This document shows, piece after piece, positions 16,974-27,000 of a stretch of 64,000 bases of DNA (positions within the stretch are counted from its first letter, which is position 1; every line of letters starts with the position of its first letter). A model generated the notes under the pieces. It did no database searches, had not been told where the DNA came from, and was given only the letters and a program-made list of their open reading frames with translations. The translations under genes and the position numbers were made by a program. The stretch comes from CALBRZ01 sp964511065 (GTDB lineage: Bacteria > Planctomycetota > Planctomycetia > Pirellulales > S012-138), in the NCBI GenBank assembly GCA_964511065.1, contig CAZEEG010000014.1:1-64000 (forward strand), in the 5' to 3' direction.

Positions 16974-17112
16974 TCGCGTTGGGTCTGGCGGTCCAGTGCC
17001 GCCGCCTGAAACCGCCAGCAATTCCATGCCGCGTCACTAGCGGTTGAAACTCCGGAGCGGCATCGTAAGGTGGGCATCGCTTCATCGGATCGGGGGGCCG
17101 CTGGACGCCGCG

Positions 17113-17742
17113 CTAGCGATAGATCGAAGTTCGGCGCAGGTCGAAATCGTGCGAGGTGACGACGGCCGCGATAGCCAGCGCAATCTTGGCCCCGCCCAGG
17201 ACGGAAGGCTCGATGGGCGATACGTCGGAATAATCGGACCGCTGGTCGCATACCAGGCGAAGGTCGATCACCGGCAGTCCTAGCAGGAACGCTTCGCGCA
17301 GGATCACTTCGTTGAACATGCCCAGCGCCAACCGTTCGGTGGGCCCCAGCCCTGGTACGCTGTCGTACACGGTGCAAAGCGTGGTGGGCAAGTTGCGCTG
17401 AAGCACCGCCCTCAACATGCCCTGGTAATTCTCGCGAAATTCGGCTTGCACTTCGGAAAGCTGAAGCAGCGCCTGGTTCACGGTGGCGGCGGGTGCGGTC
17501 AGAATGCCAGCGTACCCCAGGGCGTCGTTCCCGCCCACGCTCACCACCAGGTGCGAGGCAGCATCAGGCACCCGCTCTAGCTGGCCGGGCACATCGGTCG
17601 TGATGTGGCCGTCGACCGCGGCCAATGTTGCCTGCCATCCCGAGGGCAAACTTCGCAGCAGTTGCTCGATCACGGCCGGATGTCCCGGCACGTATTGGGC
17701 GTTGTCGAAGATCGAATCGCCCAGCAGCACGACGTGGGACAT
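17113..17742 (-). CDS. SGNH/GDSL-type hydrolase
   Basis: From ATG 17742 a 209-residue protein with SGNH blocks: VVLLGDSIFDN (nucleophile Ser10), a Gly in AAVDGHITTD, and VVSVGGNDALG (Asn72). The usual block V DxxH is not apparent; the C-terminus instead has SPIEPSVLGGAKIALAIAAV, a variant known from some family members where the His position is replaced. It probably hydrolyses an ester; the substrate is unknown. Frames open upstream to 17922 lack family likeness and I exclude them. It is read in the same direction as the transporter gene upstream (start 19875), separated by 240 bp. Confidence 0.8.
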   Translation of the reverse strand: MSHVVLLGDSIFDNAQYVPGHPAVIEQLLRSLPSGWQATLAAVDGHITTDVPGQLERVPDAASHLVVSVGGNDALGYAGILTAPAATVNQALLQLSEVQAEFRENYQGMLRAVLQRNLPTTLCTVYDSVPGLGPTERLALGMFNEVILREAFLLGLPVIDLRLVCDQRSDYSDVSPIEPSVLGGAKIALAIAAVVTSHDFDLRRTSIYR

Positions 17743-17982
17743 CTTCTGGTGGAGGCTCCTGGAATCGCGGCGCTGGCTATAGGAGGTCAGTGCGTAGCGC
17801 AAGACCAATGCAGGCCCAAACAACAATGACATCGAACCGCCGGCCAAACGCCGCTCCTGATGCGCAAACGGCGGCGCGGCGCCATCAAACGGGCAGTCTA
17901 CCAACAAGCCCCAACCCGCCACTTGATGGCCGCACTCCCCCCGGTAAGTGCCAGGGAGGCGGCCTCATCAAGCGGGTGCCTG

Positions 17983-19875
17983 TTAATAGGGAGGCTCGAA
18001 CCGCTTGGCCGGCCGCATCTTGCGTGCAATGGCCACGATCGAGGCCAGCAGGATGAAGGCGATGTAGGCGCCGATGCCGCTCCAGCCCAACTTGGACCAC
18101 ACCACATACACGCTGGCACAGGTGACCACGCCTACCGTGAGGGCCATCAACGTATTCCATATCAGGCGGTAACGTCCCTGCGGCATCTCATCTTTGAGCA
18201 GCGAGGGCCGATTCATCAGGAAGAAGAACGACATGTAGGCGATCGGCAGCAGCATCAGCCCAAACGCCGAGACATACACCGCCAGACGGAAGGCGGCTTG
18301 CGAATAAATGAATGGCCCCAGGGCGCCGGTGGCCGCGGCCAGGCAGCCCAGGCGGTGAGCCCAACCGTTCTCGGGGAGTTTGAAGATTTCCACCACCACA
18401 AAGCCGGAGATCAGCATCAGGATCGTGATGGTGGAAAGTGTCATGCCCAGCACGCCCAGGCCAAAGATCAGGTTTGCCACCTTGTCGCCGGTCAGCGGTT
18501 GCAGGGCCTTGGCCAGATCGGCAGCATTGCGGTTGAGAAGCATGGCAGCGAGCTTGCGATCCGATTCCGGAAGCTTCTCGATCTTTTGCCAGATGATTTC
18601 TTTCTCGAAGTCGGCCTTGAGGGCTCGTTCGGTGGCAGGCGAAATGGCCGCACGATCCTCCTCAGACAGCCCGGCCGTGGCCTTCTGGTAAAGTTCATCG
18701 ACAGTGGGCAACTGCTCCCAACCTGGTGGCGTCTGAGGCTTGGCCGAGAGGTCCATCACCAGCGGCTTGAGCAGGTTGTAGAAGTTTGTCTTCTGCTGGG
18801 GCGATGGCACAATCGGTTGGCCTGCCGCGTTGGTCTCGCCCAAGAAGCCCGGCACGACCTGGGTATGGAAGCTTTGCGCGGCGGCGATCACTACGCAACT
18901 GGTGGCCAACACAAAGGGGATCAACATCCCGGTTGCCAGGTCGAACCGCACCAGGCCCCGGAACTCCTTCGTCCATCGCTTGCGCAGCAGCGAGTAAGGG
19001 AACAAGAAAGTCATGTTGATGCCCACCGCCGTGGCCGCCGCGCCCACGATCATGTCGCGCTGCTCGCTCACAATCACGTGCCGCCAGTGATCGGCGTAGG
19101 CGGTGGTTGCGAGGATGGCGTCAAACCCGGCGCTGGGACGCCACAGGCTGGAGACATCCGGCATAAAGCCGGTGAACACGGTGCCCCAGTTCAATTCGTT
19201 GCGGAGGGCGAAGATCACGCCGAAGAAACACAGCACGATCCCAGCCACCATCAGCTTGAGAATCAACTCATAGAGCTTGATCCCCCAACTGCCGCTGTTG
19301 TAACTCCAGGTGACAATGGTGGAGAAGATCAAGATGGCGCCGGCGATCACCAGCTTGCTGCCGTTCTCAACGATCCACGGTTGATCCGCGGAGCCGCCTC
19401 CTGTGCCAAAAGTGGTGGCAAACCAGGCAGTCATACTGCCGTTGGGCCCAAAGACGTCGGGCAGTAGGTTCTGTTCGACCACGCTCGTGGCCAGCGCATA
19501 TTGCGGCAAGCACCAGAACATGTTGGCTGCCAGTGATGCCAGAGCCCAGCCCCAGCCCATCACCGGGTTCACGTGATAGTTGATGGCGGCAAACGGCCGC
19601 TGCTGGGTGGACAGCGTTACGTAGGCCATGGCACTGAGCATGATGATGCCCAGGATCATTGCCAGCGGCTGGACCCACAGAAACGAAAACCCGGCCACAA
19701 CGCCCAGGTACAGGCTGCCGGCCAGCGAACCGCCGCCCAACGTGATGGCGCTTTGCAACCAGCCCGGACCCGACATCCGGGTATAGGCCCCGAGCGTGGC
19801 CATCCGCCCCTTGGCGTGCGCCTCGATCAAACGTTGGCGGTCTTCAAGAACAGGTTGCTGCTGGGAGGAACTCAT
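17983..19875 (-). CDS. Nramp-fold transporter lacking the canonical metal motifs, with a large insertion
   Basis: A 630-residue membrane protein with about eleven hydrophobic segments and the Nramp (LeuT-fold) layout. The first segment is SGPGWLQSAITLGGGSLAGS, where Nramps have DPGN, so the metal-binding Asp/Asn are absent; the later MPH motif is also not present (INMTFLFPYSLLRK instead). Between segments around residues 335-460 there is an extra soluble block (GWEQLPTVDELYQKATAGLSEEDRAAIS, LPESDRKLAAMLLN). Transport substrate is therefore unknown and metal transport is doubtful. The start is placed at ATG 19875; ORF open to 20208. Antisense open frames here are shadows. Confidence 0.75.
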   Translation of the reverse strand: MSSSQQQPVLEDRQRLIEAHAKGRMATLGAYTRMSGPGWLQSAITLGGGSLAGSLYLGVVAGFSFLWVQPLAMILGIIMLSAMAYVTLSTQQRPFAAINYHVNPVMGWGWALASLAANMFWCLPQYALATSVVEQNLLPDVFGPNGSMTAWFATTFGTGGGSADQPWIVENGSKLVIAGAILIFSTIVTWSYNSGSWGIKLYELILKLMVAGIVLCFFGVIFALRNELNWGTVFTGFMPDVSSLWRPSAGFDAILATTAYADHWRHVIVSEQRDMIVGAAATAVGINMTFLFPYSLLRKRWTKEFRGLVRFDLATGMLIPFVLATSCVVIAAAQSFHTQVVPGFLGETNAAGQPIVPSPQQKTNFYNLLKPLVMDLSAKPQTPPGWEQLPTVDELYQKATAGLSEEDRAAISPATERALKADFEKEIIWQKIEKLPESDRKLAAMLLNRNAADLAKALQPLTGDKVANLIFGLGVLGMTLSTITILMLISGFVVVEIFKLPENGWAHRLGCLAAATGALGPFIYSQAAFRLAVYVSAFGLMLLPIAYMSFFFLMNRPSLLKDEMPQGRYRLIWNTLMALTVGVVTCASVYVVWSKLGWSGIGAYIAFILLASIVAIARKMRPAKRFEPPY

Positions 19876-20283
19876 AACAGTACGGGCGTGCGGCACCGGG
19901 CAGAGGGAAGTCGCGCAAAGCGGCAACGGAGTGATCTCGCCGGCTACGGCCGGCGCGCCCCAAATTGGACGGTAGGGGTTCATCATAGTAGGGCAGTCAG
20001 CCAATTTCGACCCGCAACCGGGGGCGTTCAGCAAACCTGCTGGCCATCGCGATACGGCAACTTGTCGCCACCCTGCCGCCGGAAGTGCCCCCGGGCTTGG
20101 GCTGGCCGGTGCCGCCCGATGCCTGCCGCCCGGCGGGCGTGCCAAGGGCAACGGGGGCTGGTCATCGCCCGACCTCGGGGGAACAATGCAGGTTTGCACG
20201 CCGGGCAAGGTTGGTCAGAGTGTTCCAGCCTTTGGGCTGGTACGGCTGCCCGGCACGCTTGCTCCTCGTACCTCAGATATGCC
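19876..20283. other. intergenic stretch between the transporter and mtnA
   Basis: 408 bp between divergently transcribed genes. The last 85 bp can fold into the nested stem described at 20200-20254. Nothing else gene-like is supported. Confidence 0.4.
20200..20254 (+). promoter_or_regulatory. nested stem-loops in the leader of mtnA
   Basis: GCCGGGCA (20200-20207) pairs with TGCCCGGC (20247-20254) and encloses CCAGCC-TTTG-GGCTGG (20225-20240). It ends 29 bp before ATG 20284. mtnA belongs to methionine salvage, so a leader element is plausible; however, I see no SAM-riboswitch core and do not claim one. Confidence 0.4.
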
Positions 20284-21360
20284 ATGAGCCAGGTACTTTC
20301 CGAAATCCCGACACTGCGCTGGATTGGCGATATCGACGGCCATTTGCGGATGATCGACCAGACACTCCTGCCCACCGAGCTTGCGGAGATCGATTGCCGC
20401 ACCACCCCCGAGGTTTGGGAGGCGATCCGCAGCCTGCGGGTTCGCGGTGCGCCCGCGATCGGCATTGCGGCCGCCTACGGCGTGTGCCTGGGCATCCAGG
20501 GCAGCCAAGACGAGGCGGCCCTGTTCAAACAGCTTGAAGAAGCCGTGAGCTGCCTGGCCACGAGCCGGCCCACGGCCGTCAACCTGTTTTGGGCCTTGGA
20601 TCGGCAACAGCAACTGGCCCAGAGCCTGCGTGGCAAGTCAAGCTGCCGCGAGATTCGGCAGGCCCTACTGGACGAGGCGCACGCCATTTTGGAAGAAGAC
20701 CGCCAGATGTGCCGCGCCATCGGCCGATTCGGGGCCAGCCTCCTCAATGATGGGCAAGGTGTGCTCACCCATTGCAATGCCGGAGGGCTTGCCACCGCTG
20801 ATTACGGTACCGCCCTGGCCGTGTTCTTCGCCGCCCACGAGGCCGGCAAGACGCTCCGCGTGTATGCGGACGAAACCCGGCCGCTGCTGCAGGGCAGCCG
20901 CCTGACGGCCTGGGAACTCCAGCGGCGCGGGATTGACGTCACCCTGATCTGCGACTCAATGGCGGCCCAGGTCATGCGCGAAGGCCGCGTCCATGCGGTG
21001 GTGACCGGAGCCGACCGCATTGCAGCCAACGGCGACACCGCCAACAAGATCGGCACCTACGGCCTGGCGGTGCTCGCGGCCGCACACCACATTCCTTTCT
21101 ACGTTGCCGCGCCGACAAGCACGTTCGACCTCTCGCTGCCCAGCGGCGACCAGATACCCATCGAACAGCGTTCGCCCGAGGAAATCACCCACGGGTTTGG
21201 TCGCCAGACGGCACCCGATGGCGTGAAGGTCTACAACCCGGCCTTCGACGTTACACCGGCGCCGCTGATCCGTGCCATCATTTGCGAGAAGGGCGTGATC
21301 GAACCGGTAACGGAGGAAAAGATCGCGGCCGTGCTCATCGCCGGCGGCGGGCGGACGTAG
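20284..21360 (+). CDS. mtnA: S-methyl-5-thioribose-1-phosphate isomerase
   Basis: A 358-residue member of the eIF2B-related family that converts methylthioribose-1-phosphate to methylthioribulose-1-phosphate in the methionine salvage pathway. Signatures: RSLRVRGAPAIGIAAAYG near the N-terminus, LTHCNAGGLATADYGTAL with catalytic Cys164, and VTGADRIAANGDTANKIGTY with Asp244, then PFYVAAPTSTFDL. Start ATG 20284 has no strong Shine-Dalgarno but the first residues (MSQVLSEIPTLRWIGD) match the family. No other salvage gene is adjacent. Confidence 0.95.
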   Translation: MSQVLSEIPTLRWIGDIDGHLRMIDQTLLPTELAEIDCRTTPEVWEAIRSLRVRGAPAIGIAAAYGVCLGIQGSQDEAALFKQLEEAVSCLATSRPTAVNLFWALDRQQQLAQSLRGKSSCREIRQALLDEAHAILEEDRQMCRAIGRFGASLLNDGQGVLTHCNAGGLATADYGTALAVFFAAHEAGKTLRVYADETRPLLQGSRLTAWELQRRGIDVTLICDSMAAQVMREGRVHAVVTGADRIAANGDTANKIGTYGLAVLAAAHHIPFYVAAPTSTFDLSLPSGDQIPIEQRSPEEITHGFGRQTAPDGVKVYNPAFDVTPAPLIRAIICEKGVIEPVTEEKIAAVLIAGGGRT

Positions 21361-21813
21361 AGCCCAAGGTGGGATCGGCCGGGTGCGCACTTGGAGTTGG
21401 CGCGCTGGGAACCGCCCTCCGGTTACCAACGTACCGGCTGCGCACGGCGCCCCAGGCCGTGGAATGTGCGAGGCTCTGCACGGCGCTGGGGGGGGTGCGC
21501 GTTTCTTGACCGTGCGGGTGGTTCCAAATAGACTCAATACTGCCAACTTGCCCTGGATAGCGGCTTTCCAAGGCCGCTTTCGTAAAATCGTCGCTGTCGC
21601 CAACCGCCCTCGTGACAATGCATTCGCCAGGCATTGAAGCCTACGCAGCGAATGTCCGCCTGGTTGCACGACGAGCCGCTGAAGTGCCACCAATGGTGCT
21701 GGAAGAACGAACGATTTTCAGGGCCGATCGTTCGACAACCGGACATTGGCGGCGCCACCATCGATAACATCCCTCCCGGTATTTGAACCTTCCGCCCCTC
21801 TGCATGCCGACTG
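21361..21813. other. intergenic stretch with a good promoter candidate
   Basis: 453 bp between mtnA and the metal-efflux genes. It contains the promoter candidate at 21506-21534 and a second -10-like TAAAAT near 21590. No gene supported. Confidence 0.45.
21506..21534 (+). promoter_or_regulatory. candidate sigma-70-type promoter of the efflux genes
   Basis: TTGACC (21506-21511), a 17-bp spacer and TAGACT (21529-21534), about 280 bp before the first gene of the efflux set. Predicted by eye; no operator palindrome is obvious beside it. Confidence 0.45.
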
Positions 21814-22308
21814 ATGGCCGCTTGCCTCATGATGCGCCGAGCCCGATCCGCCAGCACACGCTGGATGGCGGTCGTGCTGCGCATGTGCGTGGTGGTGGCC
21901 GCCTGGCAGGGCCCGATCCCCTGGTTCCATTCGCACAGCTCCCTGGCCCAGGCGGGCGATGATCTCTGGCTGATCGAGCATTTGCAGGCCCATCACGCGG
22001 CAATGCCGGGTTGCGATCACGGGTGGTTGGGCTGGCATTTCCACTGCGATTTCCCCGGTTCGTGCGGTGATGATGCCCAATCGCCTTCCGATGATGCTCG
22101 CCCCACCCTCCCATCCCCCGCTGTCGTGGAATGTGTTGTGACCTCCCTGGCATGGGAGTCCGCAACGCAGGGCCTGGACACCTTAAACCGCGGGCATGAC
22201 GGCCCTCTGTCCGGCTTGCTCCCGGCGGGCATGCGGCATCCCCATTTCTTCGATGCCTTCGCTCCCACCCTCGCGCTCCCGCTACGCTTTGGCCGACTGA
22301 TCTGCTAG
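21814..22308 (+). CDS. His-rich exported protein at the head of a metal-efflux operon
   Basis: A 164-residue protein with a membrane-spanning or signal segment (WMAVVLRMCVVVAAWQG) and a His/Cys/Asp-rich part: IPWFHSHSS, EHLQAHHAAMPGCDHGWLGWHFHCDFPG. Such clusters suggest binding of divalent metal in the periplasm. The gene lies 173 bp before the periplasmic adaptor gene on the same strand, so it probably belongs with the pump. I do not know a named family; start could also be ATG 21829. Confidence 0.6.
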   Translation: MAACLMMRRARSASTRWMAVVLRMCVVVAAWQGPIPWFHSHSSLAQAGDDLWLIEHLQAHHAAMPGCDHGWLGWHFHCDFPGSCGDDAQSPSDDARPTLPSPAVVECVVTSLAWESATQGLDTLNRGHDGPLSGLLPAGMRHPHFFDAFAPTLALPLRFGRLIC

Positions 22309-22481
22309 TCGCGGCCACGCTTTCTTGATCCATCGGGAGCCCGCCCCGGTGCCCCCCCTTGCGCTATCCTAGCGCTGCTTCATGGGCAACCCGGCGGCAG
22401 CGCAACGATGCCTGCCATGTTGCTGCGGCTCTGGAGCCGCTCGCGAATCGATCCCTTTGCCCGATGCCTCGGAGCCAAACC

Positions 22482-24005
22482 ATGAGGATTGCATGGCCGC
22501 TGTCTGGCCGCCTCCGCATCACGCTCGTCATTGTTGCTGCCTTGGCGCTGGCCGCGCTGCTAGCCGCCTGGTGGTTTGTTGGCCCGCAACTGTGGCCGGC
22601 CAAGCGCCTCGCGACCGTTGGTGATGCGGAATCCGCGGTCCAGGCCACCGTGGTTGCAGCCCGCCACCCAGGGAATGAAGCATCGCCAGATGAGATTGAA
22701 TTCCCTCGCGAATCGTGGGGGGCCGCCAAGATCGTCTTGCAGCCCGTCGAGGCCGCCCCGCTGGAGCAAACCCTGGAACTGACGGGGAAGGTTTCGCTCA
22801 ATCAAGACCGCGTGGCCCATATCTATCCGTTGGTCGAGGGACGGGTAGCTGCAGTCAACGTCCAATTTGGGCAGCGCGTCGCAAAGGGTGAGCTGTTGGT
22901 CGTGGTGCGGAGCAGGGAGGTGGGCAGCGCCATGCTCAAGCTGTACGAAGACCGCCTGCTGCTGGAATACGCCAAGGTGAAGGATCGCTGGACGCAGTCG
23001 GTGAAGGAGAACACGCACGCGCTGATCGACATGATCCAGCGGTCGGCTCCGCTGGAAGAGATCGAGGATGCGTTTCGCGATCGCGCGCTAGGCAGCCACC
23101 GCAATGCGCTACTCACGGCATATATCGAACTGCAAAAGCACCAGATCGACATGCAGCGATTGGAGCCGCTTTCCCAACAAGGGGCTGTCGCCGCACGGCG
23201 GTTCATTGAATCGGAATCCCAGATGAATGCGGCCCGGGCGACCCTTCAATCGCTCATGGAGCAGATCCGCCAGGATACGGTACAGGCAGCGATGGAATCA
23301 GCTCAGGCAGTGAAAGAGCTGCAGACGCGCGTCACGGTCGACGAAGCGAGCCTGAGGATCATCGGCTTTGATGATGAATCCCTGGCCGCCATCGATTCGC
23401 AACGCCTGGGCGAAATGGTTTCGCACTATCCCGTGGTGGCGCCGTTTGATGGCACCATCATTTCCAAAGACGTGGCCCTGCTGGAACGGGTTGGTCCTGA
23501 AAGCCAAATTCTGAGCATTGCCGACCTCTCGACCGTTTGGATCAATGCCGACATCTACGAGGAACATCTCAGCCTGCTGGAGTCGCTGGACCAGCAAACC
23601 ATCTACCTCAAGTCCGCTGCCTGGCCGGATCGCACCTTCCAGGCCCGAGTGTTCTACACCGGCGACGTGGTCGATGAATCCACGCGCACCATCTCGCTGC
23701 GGGCCCTGGCCGACAACGATCACGGGCATCTCAAGCCGGGAATGTTCGTCAGGATCGAAGTGCCCAGCGGTTCGCCCGACAACGTCGTTCAAGTGCCCTT
23801 GGAAGCCGTGCAGGCGCACGCCGGCAACACTTTCGTGTTCGTGCATGTGGAGGGCGATCGCTTTGCCCGGCGCGATGTCGTGCTCGGCCGGAGAAACGAC
23901 CGGGCCGTGGAAATTGTATCGGGACTTGCTCTCGGCGAGATGGCCGTCGTGAGCGGCGGCTTCACGCTCAAGTCGCAGATGCTGGCCGAACTGGTCGAAG
24001 AGTAA
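22482..24005 (+). CDS. RND efflux periplasmic adaptor subunit (CzcB/CusB type)
   Basis: A 507-residue membrane-fusion protein. A membrane anchor (LRITLVIVAALALAALLAAWWF, about 11-32) is followed by the lipoyl/barrel domain (SLNQDRVAHIYPLVEGRVAAVNVQFGQRVAKGELLVVV), a long helical hairpin (about 170-310), then beta-barrel and membrane-proximal parts (YPVVAPFDGTIISKDVALLERV, PGMFVRIEVPSGSPDN). It links the inner-membrane pump encoded next to an outer-membrane channel. The start at ATG 22482 follows GGAG; frame is open upstream without family match. The intergenic distance to the pump gene is 78 bp. Confidence 0.9.
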   Translation: MRIAWPLSGRLRITLVIVAALALAALLAAWWFVGPQLWPAKRLATVGDAESAVQATVVAARHPGNEASPDEIEFPRESWGAAKIVLQPVEAAPLEQTLELTGKVSLNQDRVAHIYPLVEGRVAAVNVQFGQRVAKGELLVVVRSREVGSAMLKLYEDRLLLEYAKVKDRWTQSVKENTHALIDMIQRSAPLEEIEDAFRDRALGSHRNALLTAYIELQKHQIDMQRLEPLSQQGAVAARRFIESESQMNAARATLQSLMEQIRQDTVQAAMESAQAVKELQTRVTVDEASLRIIGFDDESLAAIDSQRLGEMVSHYPVVAPFDGTIISKDVALLERVGPESQILSIADLSTVWINADIYEEHLSLLESLDQQTIYLKSAAWPDRTFQARVFYTGDVVDESTRTISLRALADNDHGHLKPGMFVRIEVPSGSPDNVVQVPLEAVQAHAGNTFVFVHVEGDRFARRDVVLGRRNDRAVEIVSGLALGEMAVVSGGFTLKSQMLAELVEE

Positions 24006-24083
24006 TCAGCCAAAGGCAAATTCGGCCGTTTGGCGCCGCCCGCGTTTGAGGCAACAAGCGCCGATTCACGAGGACACACCTTC

Positions 24084-27000
24084 ATGGTCCATCACATCAT
24101 CAACTGGTCGCTGGAGAACCGGTTCATCGTGATGCTGTTGGCAATCGTGCTGCTGGGCGCTGGCCTGGTTTCCGCATTGGCATTGCCGCTGGATGCGGTT
24201 CCCGACCTGACCAACGTGCAGGTGCAGATTCTGACGACGTCGCCAGCCTTGGGCCCGGTGGAAGTCGAACAGTTCATCACCTTTCCGGTGGAAAATGCGA
24301 TGAGCGGGCTGCCGCGCGTGAGCGAGATTCGCTCCATCAGCCGGTTCGGACTTTCTGCGGTAACCGTGGCGTTTGAGGATGGCACCGACATTTACTGGGC
24401 CCGCAACCTCGTCAATGAACGGCTCCAACAGGCCCGGGAGAACATACCGGCCGGGATGGGCGAACCCGAGATGGGGCCGATCGCCACCGGCATGAGCGAA
24501 ATCTACCAGTTCGAGGTTCGTGCTCGCCCCGGTTACGACTACAGCCTGATGGACCTGCGGACCATTCTCGATTGGCAGATCGCGTTTCAACTGCGGAGCG
24601 TGCCGGGGGTGATCGAGGTCAATACGTTCGGCGGCGAGCTGAAGACCTACGAAGTTCAGGTCGATCCCGATCGGATGCTGAATTACGGTATCTCGCTGCG
24701 CGATGTCTTTGATGCGCTGGAGGCGAATAACGCCAATGCTGGCGGCGGCTACATCGCCCACGGCGCCGAGTTGCGTTTGATCCGCGGAGAAGGCATGGTG
24801 GCGTCGCTCAGCGAGGTGGAGAACATCGTCATTGAGAACCGCCGCGACGGAACGCCGATCCGCGTTTCCGATATTGGCACCGTGAGCTTCGCTCCGATGC
24901 TTCGCCAGGGGGCCGTAACGCGCGACGGCGACCGCGAAGCGGTTACCGGCATGGTGATGATGCTGATGGGAGGAAACTCCCGGCAGGTAGTGGCCGATGT
25001 CAAAGAAAAGATCGCCGCCATCCAAGCCACGCTGCCCGAGGGCGTGTATATCGACACCTTTTACGATCGCACCGAACTGGTCGATAAGACCATTCATACC
25101 ATCGCCGAGAATATCGGCGTGGGCGTGCTGCTGGTGATCGTGATGCTGTTCCTGTTGCTGGGCGACGTTCGGGCCGGATTGATCGTGGCGTCGGCCATTC
25201 CCCTTTCCGCCATGTGCGCTTTAATCGCCATGGACCTGGCCGGGGTCTCGGCCAATTTGATGAGCCTGGGGGCTGTCGATTTTGGCGTCATTGTGGATGG
25301 CGCGGTGGTGATGGTGGAAAACGCCGTCCGGGCCGCAAGCGCCTACCAGCGCAAGACTGGTGCCCGAACCGTCCCCAAGTCGGTGTTTCGGGAATCGTCG
25401 GTTGAAGTGGGCAAACCGATTCTGTTTGCAGGGATCATCGTGATCATTGTGTTCTTGCCGATCCTCAGCCTCGAAGGCGTGGAAGGCAAGATGTTCCGAC
25501 CGATGGCTTTCACCTTCATGTCGGCGCTCACGGGGGCGCTGGTGCTGGCCGTCACCGTGATGCCGGTGATGGCATCGCTGTTTCTGGCTCGCAGAGCGCG
25601 CAGCAGCGATACCCTGCTGGTACGGCAGCTTAAGCGAGGCTATCGCCCACTGCTAAGGTTCGCCATGGTACGCCCCGGCCAGATGACGGCACTGGCTGCG
25701 GCCGTGTTTGTTGTCAGCGTGGTGCTGGCGTTGGGGTTCGGGATCGAGTTTGTGCCCAAGCTCGATGAAGGCGATATCGCCATTCAGGCTACGCGCCTTC
25801 CCAGCGTGTCGCTGGAAACTTCGCTGGAAATGACCAAGGCCATGGAGCGCACGCTGTTGAAATTTCCGCAGGTCGAAAGCGTGGTCTCCAAGACCGGCAG
25901 ACCAGAAATCGCCAACGATCCCATGGGGGTGCATCAGACCGATATCATCGTTCGCATGCGGCCGGTCGATCAGTGGCCCGAGCGAATCCCCAAGGAAGAA
26001 CTGGTCGAGGCGATGCAGGAAGCCCTGGAGCGGGAGGTGCCCGGCAATTCCTACGGATTCACACAACCGATTGAATTGCGGGTTCAAGAACTGGTGGCCG
26101 GCGTGCGATCCGACGTGGGGCTCAGCTTGTATGGCGACGACCTGGAGGTCCTCAAGGAAGTGGGCGACGAAATCGTGCAGGTTCTGAGCCAGGTGGAAGG
26201 GGCCGCCGACGTGCAGGCCCAGCAGATTGCAGGGCTGCCTTACCTGCGCGTGGTGATCCGGCGCGATGCCATTGCGCGTTACGGGATTCATGCTCGCGAC
26301 GTGCTCGATGCCGTAACGGCCGTGGGGGGCACGCCCGTGGGCGAAGTGTTCGAGGGGCAGCGGCGTTTCCCGCTCCAGGTACGAATTGCGCCAGCATGGC
26401 GAAACGATGCCGATAAGCTGCGGCAGTTGAAGATTGCCGACCCCCGTGGCCGCCAGATTCCGATCTCACAATTGGCCGATATCCGGATGGAAGACGGCCC
26501 GGCCGAAATCAGTCGCGACGCGATCCGGCGGCGTTTGCTGCTGCAATGCAATGTGCGTGGGCGGGACCTGGCGGGATTCGTCGCCGACGCCCAACAAAAG
26601 GTCGCCGAAAGCGTGAACCTGCCGCCCGGCTATTCGCTGGAGTGGGGCGGTCAATTTCAGAATCTGCAGGAGGCCACTGCCCGATTGATGATCGCCGTGC
26701 CTGTGGCTTTGTTTCTGATCTTCTCGCTGCTGTTCATCACGTTTGGCTCGGTCAAACTCACGCTGCTGATCTATCTGAACGTGCCGATCGCAGCCACGGG
26801 AGGCATTTTTGCCCTGTGGCTGCGGGGGCTGCCGTTCTCCATCTCGGCAGGCGTGGGATTCATCGCGCTCTTTGGAATCGCGGTGATGAACGGCGTGGTG
26901 CTGATTGAGCACATTCGCCATCTCCGGACGCACGGCAAAGGCCAGCTTGCCAGTGTGATCCAGGGCTCCGTAGACCGCCTGCGGCCCGTGCTGATGACGG

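Noticed and set aside
17860..19467. 535-codon plus-strand open frame
   Set aside because: Antisense to the Nramp-fold gene; His/Gly/Gln-rich composition and no start signal.
20200..20283. SAM riboswitch before mtnA
   Set aside because: Only simple stems are seen; none of the conserved SAM-riboswitch core elements are recognisable.
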